Source: DASUPK01 sp035265665
GTDB lineage: Bacteria; Actinomycetota; Thermoleophilia; Solirubrobacterales; 70-9
Direction: 5' to 3'
NCBI GenBank assembly: GCA_035265665.1
Contig: DATFOK010000059.1
Span: forward strand, 1 to 38,991
Length of the DNA stretch: 38,991 nt
Under the pieces are notes generated by a model. That model did not search any database. It was not told where the DNA came from and worked only from the letters and a program-made list of their open reading frames with translations. The translations under genes were made by a program, and so were the position numbers. Below are positions 15,165 to 22,364 of this stretch, in pieces (the stretch's first letter is position 1; every line of letters starts with the position of its first letter).

Positions 15165-15203
15165 GGCCGCATCATCGCCCACTTGGCGATGAGCAGTGCG
15201 GCC
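15165..15203 (-). terminator. Long hairpin between cinA and thpR
   Basis: GGCCGCATCATCGCC (15165-15179) pairs with GGCGATGA (15185-15192) and TGCGGCC (15197-15203): 15 base pairs, a 5-base loop and one 4-base bulge. It sits 38 bases past the cinA stop. No U tract follows, so a U-less terminator of the kind proposed for actinobacteria, or a processing signal, is likelier than a classical terminator. Confidence 0.45.
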
Positions 15204-15241
15204 CGCCTTCTCTCCCCCTCAGCCGGCGCGCGCCGTCGCTC

Positions 15242-16519
15242 TCATCGCGGCGGCTCGCGGCCCTCGAGCAGATATCGGACCAGATGCAGTGCGACGACGA
15301 CCGAGCGGTCGCGCACGTCGTTGCGGGCCCCGGGCAGGATCGGATCGCGCGCGAGCACCTCGCCGGACGCCGTCTTCGCACAGAAACAGACGTAGCCGAC
15401 GGGCTTCTCCTCGGTGCCGCCGTCGGGGCCGGCGATGCCCGTGATCGCGCACGCCACGTCGGCGTCGAAGCGCTCGAGAGCGCCGTCGGCCATGGCCTCC
15501 GCGACCTCCGGCGAGACCGCGCCGTGCTCATCGATCAGCCCAGCGTCGACGCCGAGGACCTTTGACTTCGACTCGTTCGAGTACGAGACGACGCCACCGG
15601 CGAACCATCTCGACGACCCCGGCCGCTGGGTGAGGCGGCCGGCGAGCAGGCCGCCGCTCTCGGACTCGGCCACGGCGATCGTCCGATCGCCCAGCAGCCG
15701 GAAGAGGACCTCCTCGATCGACTCCCCGCTCTCGGTGTACGTGAACCTGGCGAGCCGCTCCTCCAGGCCCGCGCGCAGCGCCTCGGCCGCCTGCTCCGAG
15801 CCCGGGCGGTGGCGCACGTCCGTGACCAGCTCGCCGCCCCGCAAGCAGGTGGTGATCTCGAGCTCGCGCAGGTCCGCTCCATCGTCCTCGATCTCTCGCA
15901 GGGCCTTGGCGAGCTCGGACTCCGGGATTCCGAACATGCGGATCGAAATCGTGCGATACGGCTGGGCGCGTCCAAGCACCTCCTCGGCCGGGGGCGCGGC
16001 CAGCGCGCGCGGCCACATCTCCTGCAGCTCCCGCGGCGGCCCGGGCAGGACGATCACCACCTGGCCGTCAGTGGCTACGACCAAACCGGGCGCCGTCCCG
16101 GCCGGGTCGAGAGCCGTCGCGCCCTCCGGCACCATCGCCTGCTTGCGGTTCGCCTCGCGCACCGCCTCCGGGTCGAAGCGGAGGCGCCGCGCGTAGCGCG
16201 CGATGATCCGCTCGATCTTCTCCTCCATCTCCGCGTCGAGGACCAGCTCCCGGCCGGCGAAGCGGCCTACCACCTCAGCCGTCAGGTCGTCCGCCGTCGG
16301 CCCGAGCCCCCCGGAGGTGACGATCAGGTCGAGCCCTTGGTCGCGCATGTGCTCCAGGGCCCCCTGCAGGTCCTCGGGACGGTCCCCGACCACGGTGATC
16401 TGGGTCACCTCGACGCCGAGATCGGCGAGCCGCTCCGAGATCCAGGGACCGTTGCGGTCGGTGATCGAGCCGTTGATCACCTCGGTGCCGGTGACGAGAA
16501 TCCCCGCTCGGACGCTCAT
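15242..16519 (-). CDS. cinA: CinA family protein, nicotinamide-nucleotide amidase
   Basis: 425 residues in two domains. The N-terminal COG1058/MoaB-like domain (ILVTGTEVINGSITDRNG, SGGLGPTADD) corresponds to the ADP-ribose/NAD-pyrophosphatase part. The C-terminal PncC domain (TIAVAESESGGLLAGRL, GVVSYSNESK, AITGIAGPDGG) deamidates nicotinamide mononucleotide for NAD recycling. The usual AESCTGG is AESESGG, keeping the serine. The ATG at 16519 begins the conserved region; an in-frame TTG at 16543 adds eight unconvincing residues. It follows ftsK and precedes thpR-recA, a typical order; its historical link to competence is not implied here. Confidence 0.93.
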   Translation of the reverse strand: MSVRAGILVTGTEVINGSITDRNGPWISERLADLGVEVTQITVVGDRPEDLQGALEHMRDQGLDLIVTSGGLGPTADDLTAEVVGRFAGRELVLDAEMEEKIERIIARYARRLRFDPEAVREANRKQAMVPEGATALDPAGTAPGLVVATDGQVVIVLPGPPRELQEMWPRALAAPPAEEVLGRAQPYRTISIRMFGIPESELAKALREIEDDGADLRELEITTCLRGGELVTDVRHRPGSEQAAEALRAGLEERLARFTYTESGESIEEVLFRLLGDRTIAVAESESGGLLAGRLTQRPGSSRWFAGGVVSYSNESKSKVLGVDAGLIDEHGAVSPEVAEAMADGALERFDADVACAITGIAGPDGGTEEKPVGYVCFCAKTASGEVLARDPILPGARNDVRDRSVVVALHLVRYLLEGREPPR

Positions 16520-16606
16520 GGGCCCATTCTCGCGGACGGACAAATCAACATCGGCACTGAAGAGGAAGGACCGAAAGGCGGCGTGTGAATGCTGAGTGAA
16601 GCCTTT

Positions 16607-16624
16607 GGGTCCCTATAGGGGCCC
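16607..16624 (-). terminator. GC hairpin after ftsK
   Basis: GGGTCCC (16607-16613), loop TATA, GGGGCCC (16618-16624): seven pairs including one wobble on the plus-strand form, extendable by two A/T pairs across a bulge. It lies 19 bases past the ftsK stop, in a 123-base gap before cinA. No U run follows. It could end ftsK transcription or mark a cinA leader. Confidence 0.4.
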
Positions 16625-16642
16625 CAATCCTTCAATCGTCGT

Positions 16643-19213
16643 TCATTCGCCGTCGATCGGCGATCCCGCGGGCGCCGCCACCTCTCCCCCAGCCGGTTTC
16701 CCGGTCTGCGTCCCCTCCCCGCCGAGCACCCGCGGCAGGTCCGCCATCGAAACCAGTACCTGGCGCGGTTTCGAGCCCTCGTAGCCCGAGATGATTCCGC
16801 GCCGCTCCAGCATGTCGATCAGTCTGCCCGCACGCGTATAGCCGACGCGCAGGCGCCGCTGGATCATCGAGACGGAGGCCGTGCCGCTCTCGACCACGAT
16901 CTGCGCTGCCTGCTCGAGCAGGTCGTCGGAGTCCGGATCGAAGTCATCGTCGCCACTCTCGTCCGACTGCGGCTGCGCGGCCTCGAGCAGCTCCTCGGCG
17001 AAGTCCGGCTCGCCCTGCTCGGACCAGTGCTCGGTGAGCTTCGCGATCTCGGCTTCCGTGATGAAGGCGCCCTGGATGCGCTGCATCTTCGACGTGCCGG
17101 CCGGCCGGAAGAGCATGTCGCCCTGCCCGAGCAGCGTCTCCGCCCCACCCTGGTCGAGGATCACGCGGGAGTCGACCTGCGAGGAGACCGCGAAGGCGAT
17201 CCGCGCCGGGATGTTCACCTTGATCGTCCCGGTGATGATGTCCGTGGAGGGGCGCTGGGTCGCCAGGAGCAGATGGATCCCTACCGCCCGCGACTTCTGC
17301 GCGAGGCGGATGATCGCGTCCTCGACCTCGGCCGGGGCGATCATCATCAGGTCGGCGAGCTCGTCGATGATGCAGAGGATGTGCGGCAGCGGCGCTTCCC
17401 CCTCGCGCTCGCGAACCCGGTTGAGCTCCGCCAGGTTCCTCGACCGCGCCTGCTCCATCACGCCGTAGCGGCTCTCCATCTCGGCGATCAGGTTGTTGAG
17501 CACGTTGGCGGCCAGCCGCGGCGAGGTCACCACCGGCGTGAGCAGGTGCGGGATCTTCTCGTAGTGGTTGAGCTCGACCCGCTTCGGGTCGACCAGCACC
17601 AGCCGCACCTCGTTCGGCGATGCGTGGAGCAGGATCGAGCTGAGGATGGCGTTGACGCTGCCCGACTTCCCTGATCCGGTGGTGCCGGCGATCAGGGCAT
17701 GGGGCATCTTCTGCAGGTCCGTCCAGACCGCGCTGCCGGAGATGTCCTTGCCTAGCCAGGCGACCAGCGGCGAGGATCCCTGGGGGCGGCCGCCGTAGAT
17801 GTCGCCGAGCCGGACCAGGCGGCGGCGCTGGTTCGGGACCTCGACGCCGACCGCCTGCTTGCCCGGGATCGGCGCCAGGATGCGGATGTCGGTCGAGGCC
17901 AGCGCGTAGGCCAGGTCGTCCTTGAGCTGTGTGATCTTCGAGACCTTGGTCCCCGGGGCGAGCTTGAGCTCGTAGCGGCTCACGTGGGGCCCGGAGACAG
18001 TGCCGACGATCCGCGCCTCGACGCCGAAGTGGCCGAGCGCCTCGAGCAGCGTGCGGGCGATCTCCTCGTGGTCGCGCTTGTCGGGACCCTTCTCCGGAAC
18101 ACCGCGCTCGAGCACCCGCTCGGCGTCGGGAGGGGTGTAGTCGATCTCCTCGGACTCGGTGACGCCGCCGCGCTTCTCGCCCATCGGGGTGAGGGCCGGA
18201 GCGGGCTTGTCCTCGGCTTCGCCAGCATCTCCCGGCACGTCCTCCGCTTCGCGTCCGGGCGTGCCGGGTTCGGGCGCCGACGCCCTGGCAACCTTGATTG
18301 GCTCCCGCTCGGACCCATCGAGGTCTGCGAGCTCGCTCGTGTCGGGCTCGTCCGCGACTCGCACCGCTTCGTCGAAGTTCGCGACCTTTTCGGTCTCCTG
18401 TTCCTCGTCGCCTCCCACGAGCACCTGGTAGTCCTCGCCGCCGCCCGCGAGCGGCTCGGGCGGCCCGAAGATCGGCTCGGTCGAGGCCGGCGAGGTGTCG
18501 ACTAGGTCGGGGTCCGTGCGGACCCGGCTCTCCTTCACGGCGGTGGCGAAGTCGACCGTACCCCGCTTCGCCCTCTCCGCCCCGCGGCGCGCCGCGCGAA
18601 CCATGTCCGACACGGAGCGTCCGGATACCAGGAGCAAACCTGAGACCACGAGCAGCACCGCGATGATGTGCGCGCCGAGGCGCTGGAAGAGAGTGGTGGC
18701 GGCCCAGTAGAGGGTCTCGCCGATGCCGCCGCCATGATCTGGAAAGAAGTCCGGGTCGAAGAGGTCCTTGCGCATCCCGTCCGGGCCCAGTCCGGCGGTC
18801 TGCGCGGCGAGCGCTAGCAGCAGGCCGCAGGCGATCGCCACCACGCCGACCGCCACCGATCGCGGCGACGGCAGGAAGGGGCGCAGGATCAGTCCGATGC
18901 CGGCGAGCCCGAGTGCCACCGGGACGACGACGGCACCCGCGCCAACCGCGAACGAGAGCGCGGTCTCCGAGCCGTCCCCGACCGTGCCGCCATTCCAGCC
19001 CAGATAGATGACGTAGCCGAGGTAGACCGCGAGCCCGATGCAGCTCAGCCCGGCCAGGTCAAGGCGGCGCTGGAGCACCTCCGGCGAGGCGCGGCCCTTG
19101 GGGCGCGGTCGTCCGCGCGCCGCGGGCTTCCGCTTCCGCCCGCGCGCAGGCTGCCTCTTGCGCCGGGGCGGATCACGCCGCTCCGGCGCTCCAAAAATGC
19201 GGTCTGCAAGCAT
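16643..19213 (-). CDS. ftsK: FtsK/SpoIIIE DNA translocase
   Basis: About 856 residues. It is a hexameric motor at the division septum that pumps DNA and sorts chromosome ends. A very basic N-terminus (RRKRQPARGRKRKPAARGRPR) precedes about four transmembrane helices (LAGLSCIGLAVYLGYVIYLGW onward). An acidic Glu/Asp/Pro-rich linker follows, then the motor: Walker A GTTGSGKSGS near residues 505-514 and Walker B LCIIDELADLMM. A C-terminal winged-helix gamma domain (SVSMIQRRLRVGYTRAGRLIDMLE) reads orienting sequences. I chose ATG 19213; an upstream in-frame start at 19285 would run into the divergent promoter region. It is divergent from the response regulator gene across 117 bases. Confidence 0.95.
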   Translation of the reverse strand: MLADRIFGAPERRDPPRRKRQPARGRKRKPAARGRPRPKGRASPEVLQRRLDLAGLSCIGLAVYLGYVIYLGWNGGTVGDGSETALSFAVGAGAVVVPVALGLAGIGLILRPFLPSPRSVAVGVVAIACGLLLALAAQTAGLGPDGMRKDLFDPDFFPDHGGGIGETLYWAATTLFQRLGAHIIAVLLVVSGLLLVSGRSVSDMVRAARRGAERAKRGTVDFATAVKESRVRTDPDLVDTSPASTEPIFGPPEPLAGGGEDYQVLVGGDEEQETEKVANFDEAVRVADEPDTSELADLDGSEREPIKVARASAPEPGTPGREAEDVPGDAGEAEDKPAPALTPMGEKRGGVTESEEIDYTPPDAERVLERGVPEKGPDKRDHEEIARTLLEALGHFGVEARIVGTVSGPHVSRYELKLAPGTKVSKITQLKDDLAYALASTDIRILAPIPGKQAVGVEVPNQRRRLVRLGDIYGGRPQGSSPLVAWLGKDISGSAVWTDLQKMPHALIAGTTGSGKSGSVNAILSSILLHASPNEVRLVLVDPKRVELNHYEKIPHLLTPVVTSPRLAANVLNNLIAEMESRYGVMEQARSRNLAELNRVREREGEAPLPHILCIIDELADLMMIAPAEVEDAIIRLAQKSRAVGIHLLLATQRPSTDIITGTIKVNIPARIAFAVSSQVDSRVILDQGGAETLLGQGDMLFRPAGTSKMQRIQGAFITEAEIAKLTEHWSEQGEPDFAEELLEAAQPQSDESGDDDFDPDSDDLLEQAAQIVVESGTASVSMIQRRLRVGYTRAGRLIDMLERRGIISGYEGSKPRQVLVSMADLPRVLGGEGTQTGKPAGGEVAAPAGSPIDGE

Positions 19214-19291
19214 CCGCCCAACCCATTCGACGCCTGGCCCCGCACCCCTGCCAGGCACGGAAGCGCGGCCTAAAGACTCCCTCAAGGTCGC

Positions 19292-19319
19292 TTGGGAAGT
19301 GGGATTTCGCCTCTACCCT
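19292..19319 (+). promoter_or_regulatory. Promoter for the response regulator operon (TTGGGA-16-TACCCT)
   Basis: TTGGGA (19292-19297) and TACCCT (19314-19319) are 16 bases apart, a near-ideal sigma-70 spacing, and the -10 box ends 11 bases before ATG 19331. This is the most complete promoter I see in the window. It lies in the ftsK-regulator divergent gap. Confidence 0.5.
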
Positions 19320-19330
19320 TGGACGGGGTG

Positions 19331-20023
19331 ATGGAACAGGCGACAGCCACGGCACGCGTACTGGTCGTCGAGGATGACGATGCGATCGCCGACGTTCTGC
19401 GCCGCTCCCTCCGCGCCGAGGGCCACGAGGTCCGAAGCGCGGGGGACGGCGCCGAGGCCCTCACGGCTGCCGAACAGTTCAGCCCCGATTTGATCGTGCT
19501 CGACCTCGGTCTCCCCCGCCTCGACGGCATGGAGGTCTGCCGGAGGATTCGCGCCGAGAGCGACGTCCCGATCCTGATGCTGACGGCGCGCACCGAGACC
19601 GAGGACCGGGTGAAGGGCCTCGACACGGGCGCCGACGACTACCTGCCGAAGCCCTTCGAGCGCGCCGAGCTTCTCGCCCGCACCAGGGCGCTGCTCCGGC
19701 GCCGGCCGCCGCGCGGCAGCGCCTCGATCGTCGTCGGCGACCTGCTCCTCAATCCGGACACCCGTGAGGTGAAGCGCGGGGATCGTGAGATCGAGCTCAC
19801 CAACCGCGAGTTCGAGCTGCTCGAGTACCTGGCGCGCAACCAGAAGCTCGTCGTCTCGCGGGAGCGCCTGCTCGAGGACGTCTGGGGCTATGACCCCTTC
19901 GAGCAGACCAACACGATCGACGTCTTCATCTCCAACCTGCGCCGCAAGCTCGAGTCCGGCGGCGAGCCGCGCCTGCTGCACACCAAGCGGGGAGCCGGCT
20001 ACGTCCTGAAGGCAGCCGCGTGA
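19331..20023 (+). CDS. OmpR/PhoB-family response regulator
   Basis: 230 residues. Receiver domain: acidic pocket VVEDDD (12-17), phospho-acceptor Asp58 in VLDLGLPRLDG, and Lys107 in LPKPF. The C-terminal winged-helix DNA-binding domain follows (ELTNREFELLEYLARN, NTIDVFISNLRRKLE, KRGAGYVLKA). It is most like MprA/MtrA-type regulators of actinobacteria, but target and signal are unknown. ATG 19331 is chosen over the in-frame GTG 19292, which coincides with the -35 element. Its stop overlaps the kinase start (GTGA, 20020-20023), so regulator and kinase are made together. OmpR-type proteins bind direct repeats; a candidate repeat lies at 21490-21504, just past the operon. Confidence 0.92.
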   Translation: MEQATATARVLVVEDDDAIADVLRRSLRAEGHEVRSAGDGAEALTAAEQFSPDLIVLDLGLPRLDGMEVCRRIRAESDVPILMLTARTETEDRVKGLDTGADDYLPKPFERAELLARTRALLRRRPPRGSASIVVGDLLLNPDTREVKRGDREIELTNREFELLEYLARNQKLVVSRERLLEDVWGYDPFEQTNTIDVFISNLRRKLESGGEPRLLHTKRGAGYVLKAAA

Positions 20024-21486
20024 AGTGGGCCAACCCTAGGCGACTCCCACTCTTCGAGCGCATCCCGGTCCGCTGGCGGATCGCCCTCACGACGGCCGGG
20101 CTGACCCTCCTGATCCTGGTGATCTTCGCGCTCGTGCTCGGCCAGGTCGTCGGCAACCGCATCCGCAGCGACTTTCGCGAGGAGCTGCGCAGCGCAGGCC
20201 GCTCGCTGGCGGTTGAGACGCGGGTCTCCAGTGACACGATCTCGGGGGTGTTCGTCAGCAAGAGCCCGGACCTGCGCGCCTTCGCCCTCCCCGAGGACGC
20301 CGTGATCAAGGTTCTCGACCAGGCCGGACAGCCGCTCGTCGGTACCGACGCCGGGGTCGACCTCGGCCCCCCCACTGCGAGCGTTCACAACGTCGGCTCG
20401 CTGAGCGTCGCAACTGAGCCGGTCACCGCGGCCGACTCTCTGCCTGCCTACGTCCAGTACGCCCGGCCGTACGAGGGCGTCAACGAGACGGTCGCGCGGC
20501 TCTGGCTCTTCCTCGGCGCCGGTGTCCTCGGCGGCACCGTGCTGGCGCTGCTCGCCGGCCTCACGGTCGCCGATCGGGCGATGCGCCCGATCAAGGCGCT
20601 CACCGGCATGGCCCGACAGATCACCAGCACCCGCGACCCGTCGAAGCGGATTCCCACGCCGACCGCCGACGACGAGGTGGGAGAGCTGGCCCGGACGATG
20701 GACGGCATGCTTCGGGCGCTCGACGAGGCGCGCTCGGAGCGCGAGCAGTCGCTCGAGCGCCAGCGTGAGTTCGTCGCAGACGCCTCCCATGAGCTGAGGA
20801 CGCCACTGACCAGCATCCAGGCGAACCTCGAGCTGCTGCAGGTCGAAGGGACCGGCTCCGAGGAGGACCGGCACGCGGTCGACTCGGCGCTCTCCTCCAC
20901 CAAGCGGATGTCGGGCCTGGTCTCCGATCTCCTCCTGCTCGCGCGAGCCGACGCCGGTCGCCAGGTCGCCCGGACCGAGATCGACCTGGAGCGGATCGCC
21001 GCCGGTGCGCTCGAGGAGGTCGAGCCGCTCGCCGGTGAGCGCCGTCTGGAGAGCCACCTCGAAGGACCCCTGCCGATGAACGGCAGCCCGGACGAGCTCC
21101 ATCGGATGATCCGCAACCTGCTCGAGAACGCGGTTCGCCACACCCCCGAGAAGACCACCGTCGAGCTGACCGCCCGCCGCGACGGCGACGATGCGCTCCT
21201 CGAGGTCCTCGATGACGGCCCCGGGATCCCGAACGGGATCGAGCAGCAGGTCTTCGATCGCTTCGTGCGCGGCGACGGCCCCGCGGACACGGTCGGTGGA
21301 GGCGGCAGCGGGCTCGGCCTCGCGATCGTCCGCGCGGTCGCCCAGTCGCACGGCGGCTCCGTCGATGCCGGAAAGAGCGCCTACGGCGGCGCCCGCTTCT
21401 CGATCCGGCTGCCCCTGGAGAAGACCTCCGAGACGGCGCCCGAGGAGCGGTCCGAGGCGCGATCGGACCAGCGCCAGAAGCTTTAG
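20020..21486 (+). CDS. Sensor histidine kinase
   Basis: 488 residues. Topology: transmembrane helix (about 19-45), an extracytoplasmic sensor region of roughly 110 residues, a second helix (LWLFLGAGVLGGTVLALLAGLTV), HAMP (DRAMRPIKALTGMARQI), then the kinase. The phospho-acceptor is His257 in ADASHELRTPLTS. The ATP lid and N box are NLLENAVRHTP, DDGPGIP and GGGGSGLGLAIVRAVAQSHGG. It should phosphorylate the upstream regulator. The sensor domain shows no motif I can name. The C-terminal 20 residues are charged and likely disordered. The TAG stop is one base from a perfect palindrome. Confidence 0.93.
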   Translation: MKWANPRRLPLFERIPVRWRIALTTAGLTLLILVIFALVLGQVVGNRIRSDFREELRSAGRSLAVETRVSSDTISGVFVSKSPDLRAFALPEDAVIKVLDQAGQPLVGTDAGVDLGPPTASVHNVGSLSVATEPVTAADSLPAYVQYARPYEGVNETVARLWLFLGAGVLGGTVLALLAGLTVADRAMRPIKALTGMARQITSTRDPSKRIPTPTADDEVGELARTMDGMLRALDEARSEREQSLERQREFVADASHELRTPLTSIQANLELLQVEGTGSEEDRHAVDSALSSTKRMSGLVSDLLLLARADAGRQVARTEIDLERIAAGALEEVEPLAGERRLESHLEGPLPMNGSPDELHRMIRNLLENAVRHTPEKTTVELTARRDGDDALLEVLDDGPGIPNGIEQQVFDRFVRGDGPADTVGGGGSGLGLAIVRAVAQSHGGSVDAGKSAYGGARFSIRLPLEKTSETAPEERSEARSDQRQKL

Positions 21487-21487
21487 C

Positions 21488-21505
21488 AAACGTTCAAGAA
21501 CGTTT
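21488..21505. promoter_or_regulatory. 18-bp perfect palindrome after the kinase gene
   Basis: AAACGTTC-AA-GAACGTTT is an 8+8 perfect inverted repeat starting two bases after the kinase stop. Read another way, ACGTT recurs exactly 10 bases apart (21490 and 21500), the spacing OmpR-family regulators use. A TAGATT box (21508-21513) follows directly. It looks like an operator for whatever is transcribed rightward, possibly controlled by the adjacent two-component system. Confidence 0.45.
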
Positions 21506-21519
21506 CCTAGATTCCGGAG

Positions 21520-21650
21520 CTGGACGAGACACCTCGCCGGCGGTGCGAAACCCCACACACCTCGGCGAGAAACCGCTTAGGCCAGCATCACGTGGGCCCA
21601 AGCGTCGCCCCCGGTGGTCGCCCCTCCCTCGACCACCGGGGGCACTTTCT
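21520..21650 (+). ncRNA. Candidate structured small RNA or tandem-hairpin 3' region
   Basis: The 171-base convergent gap holds three successive hairpins. The first is CTCGCCG/CGGCGAG (21533-21539 with 21563-21569), with an inner GGTG/CACC. The second is CGCTTAGGCC with GGCCCAAGCG (21574-21583 with 21595-21604, one A-C mismatch). The third is a 14-bp terminator (21607-21643). A TAGATT box upstream could start a transcript near 21520. No open frame or known RNA family is recognisable. The mismatch becomes a G-U pair on the minus strand, so 3' structures of the leftward LOG-operon mRNA are a real alternative, and the strand is uncertain. Confidence 0.3.
21607..21643 (+). terminator. Strong intrinsic terminator between convergent operons
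   Basis: GCCCCCGGTGGTCG (21607-21620) pairs perfectly with CGACCACCGGGGGC (21630-21643) around a 9-base loop. ACTTTCTTGT follows on the plus strand. It is the best intrinsic terminator in the window. The stem is symmetrical, so it may also stop leftward transcription from the LOG gene, though no U tract lies on that side. Confidence 0.75.
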
Positions 21651-21657
21651 TGTGCCG

Positions 21658-22362
21658 CTACCCGCCGGCGCAGATCCCGGAGAGCAGCCGGGACATGACG
21701 TCTTCCACATCGTCCACCAGCTCGGCCTGAGCGAGGTCCTCGGGCGCGAGCATCCCCTCGGCCAGGGGATGGGAGCTGATCCAGACGATCAGCCCGGACC
21801 AGAACTCGCTGCCCTGCAGGACGACCGGATGGTCAACCGCCTTGCCGGTCTGGATCAGAGTGAGCGCCTCGAAGAGCTCGTCGAGGGTGCCGAAGCCTCC
21901 CGGGAAGACGACGAACGCCTCCGAGTAGCGCACGAACATCAGCTTCCGCGTGAAGAAGTAGTGGAACTCGATGCCGAGATCGACGTACGGGTTGATCGCC
22001 TGCTCGTGGGGCAGCTCGATGTTGAGCCCGACCGAGAGCGCTCCGGCCTCCTGCGCTCCGCGGTTGGCGGCCTCCATCGTCCCGGGTCCCCCGCCAGTGA
22101 TCACCGCGAACCCAGCCTCCCCGATCGCACGGCCCACCTGGCGAGCGAGCTCATACTGGGGAGCGTCCACCGGGGTCCGCGCCGAGCCGAAGACGCAGAT
22201 CGCCGGCCCAATCGCCCCCAGCTCGTTGAAGCCGAAGACGAACTCTCGCTGGATCCGCTCCAGCCGTTCGGCCTCAGACTGCTCGGTGAGGACCGACCCG
22301 CTGTCGGCGTAGATGATCTCCTCGTCGGCTGTCGCCGGAGCGCGGCCGGCCGGCCCGTCCAC
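21658..22362 (-). CDS. LOG family protein (TIGR00730-type Rossmann fold)
   Basis: 234 residues. It has the lysine-decarboxylase-like signature of LOG proteins: GGGPGTMEAANRGA (90-103) and PGGFGTLDE (154-162), with the intervening TRKLMFVRYSEAF. Plant and several bacterial LOG enzymes release the base from cytokinin or nucleoside monophosphates (phosphoribohydrolase); the PGGxGTxxE residues bind the phosphate-ribose. Here the likely job is nucleotide salvage or cleanup. The GTG start lies 2 bases after the RNase J stop, so dapA, RNase J and LOG form a tight unit. The N-terminal 20 residues are a non-conserved extension. Confidence 0.88.
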   Translation of the reverse strand: MDGPAGRAPATADEEIIYADSGSVLTEQSEAERLERIQREFVFGFNELGAIGPAICVFGSARTPVDAPQYELARQVGRAIGEAGFAVITGGGPGTMEAANRGAQEAGALSVGLNIELPHEQAINPYVDLGIEFHYFFTRKLMFVRYSEAFVVFPGGFGTLDELFEALTLIQTGKAVDHPVVLQGSEFWSGLIVWISSHPLAEGMLAPEDLAQAELVDDVEDVMSRLLSGICAGG

Positions 22363-22364
22363 CG

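Noticed and set aside
16596..16784. Small plus-strand frame opposite the ftsK end
   Set aside because: It is antisense to the FtsK C-terminus, has no family match, and overlaps the terminator-like hairpin.
19999..21558. A 519-codon minus-strand frame opposite the histidine kinase
   Set aside because: It is antisense to an intact kinase and crosses the hairpin region; its composition is an artefact of GC bias.
21520..21650. SRP RNA, tmRNA, RNase P RNA or a known riboswitch in the hairpin-rich gap
   Set aside because: None of the conserved cores (such as GGAAGCAGC of SRP RNA) is present, so only a generic structured-RNA candidate is reported.
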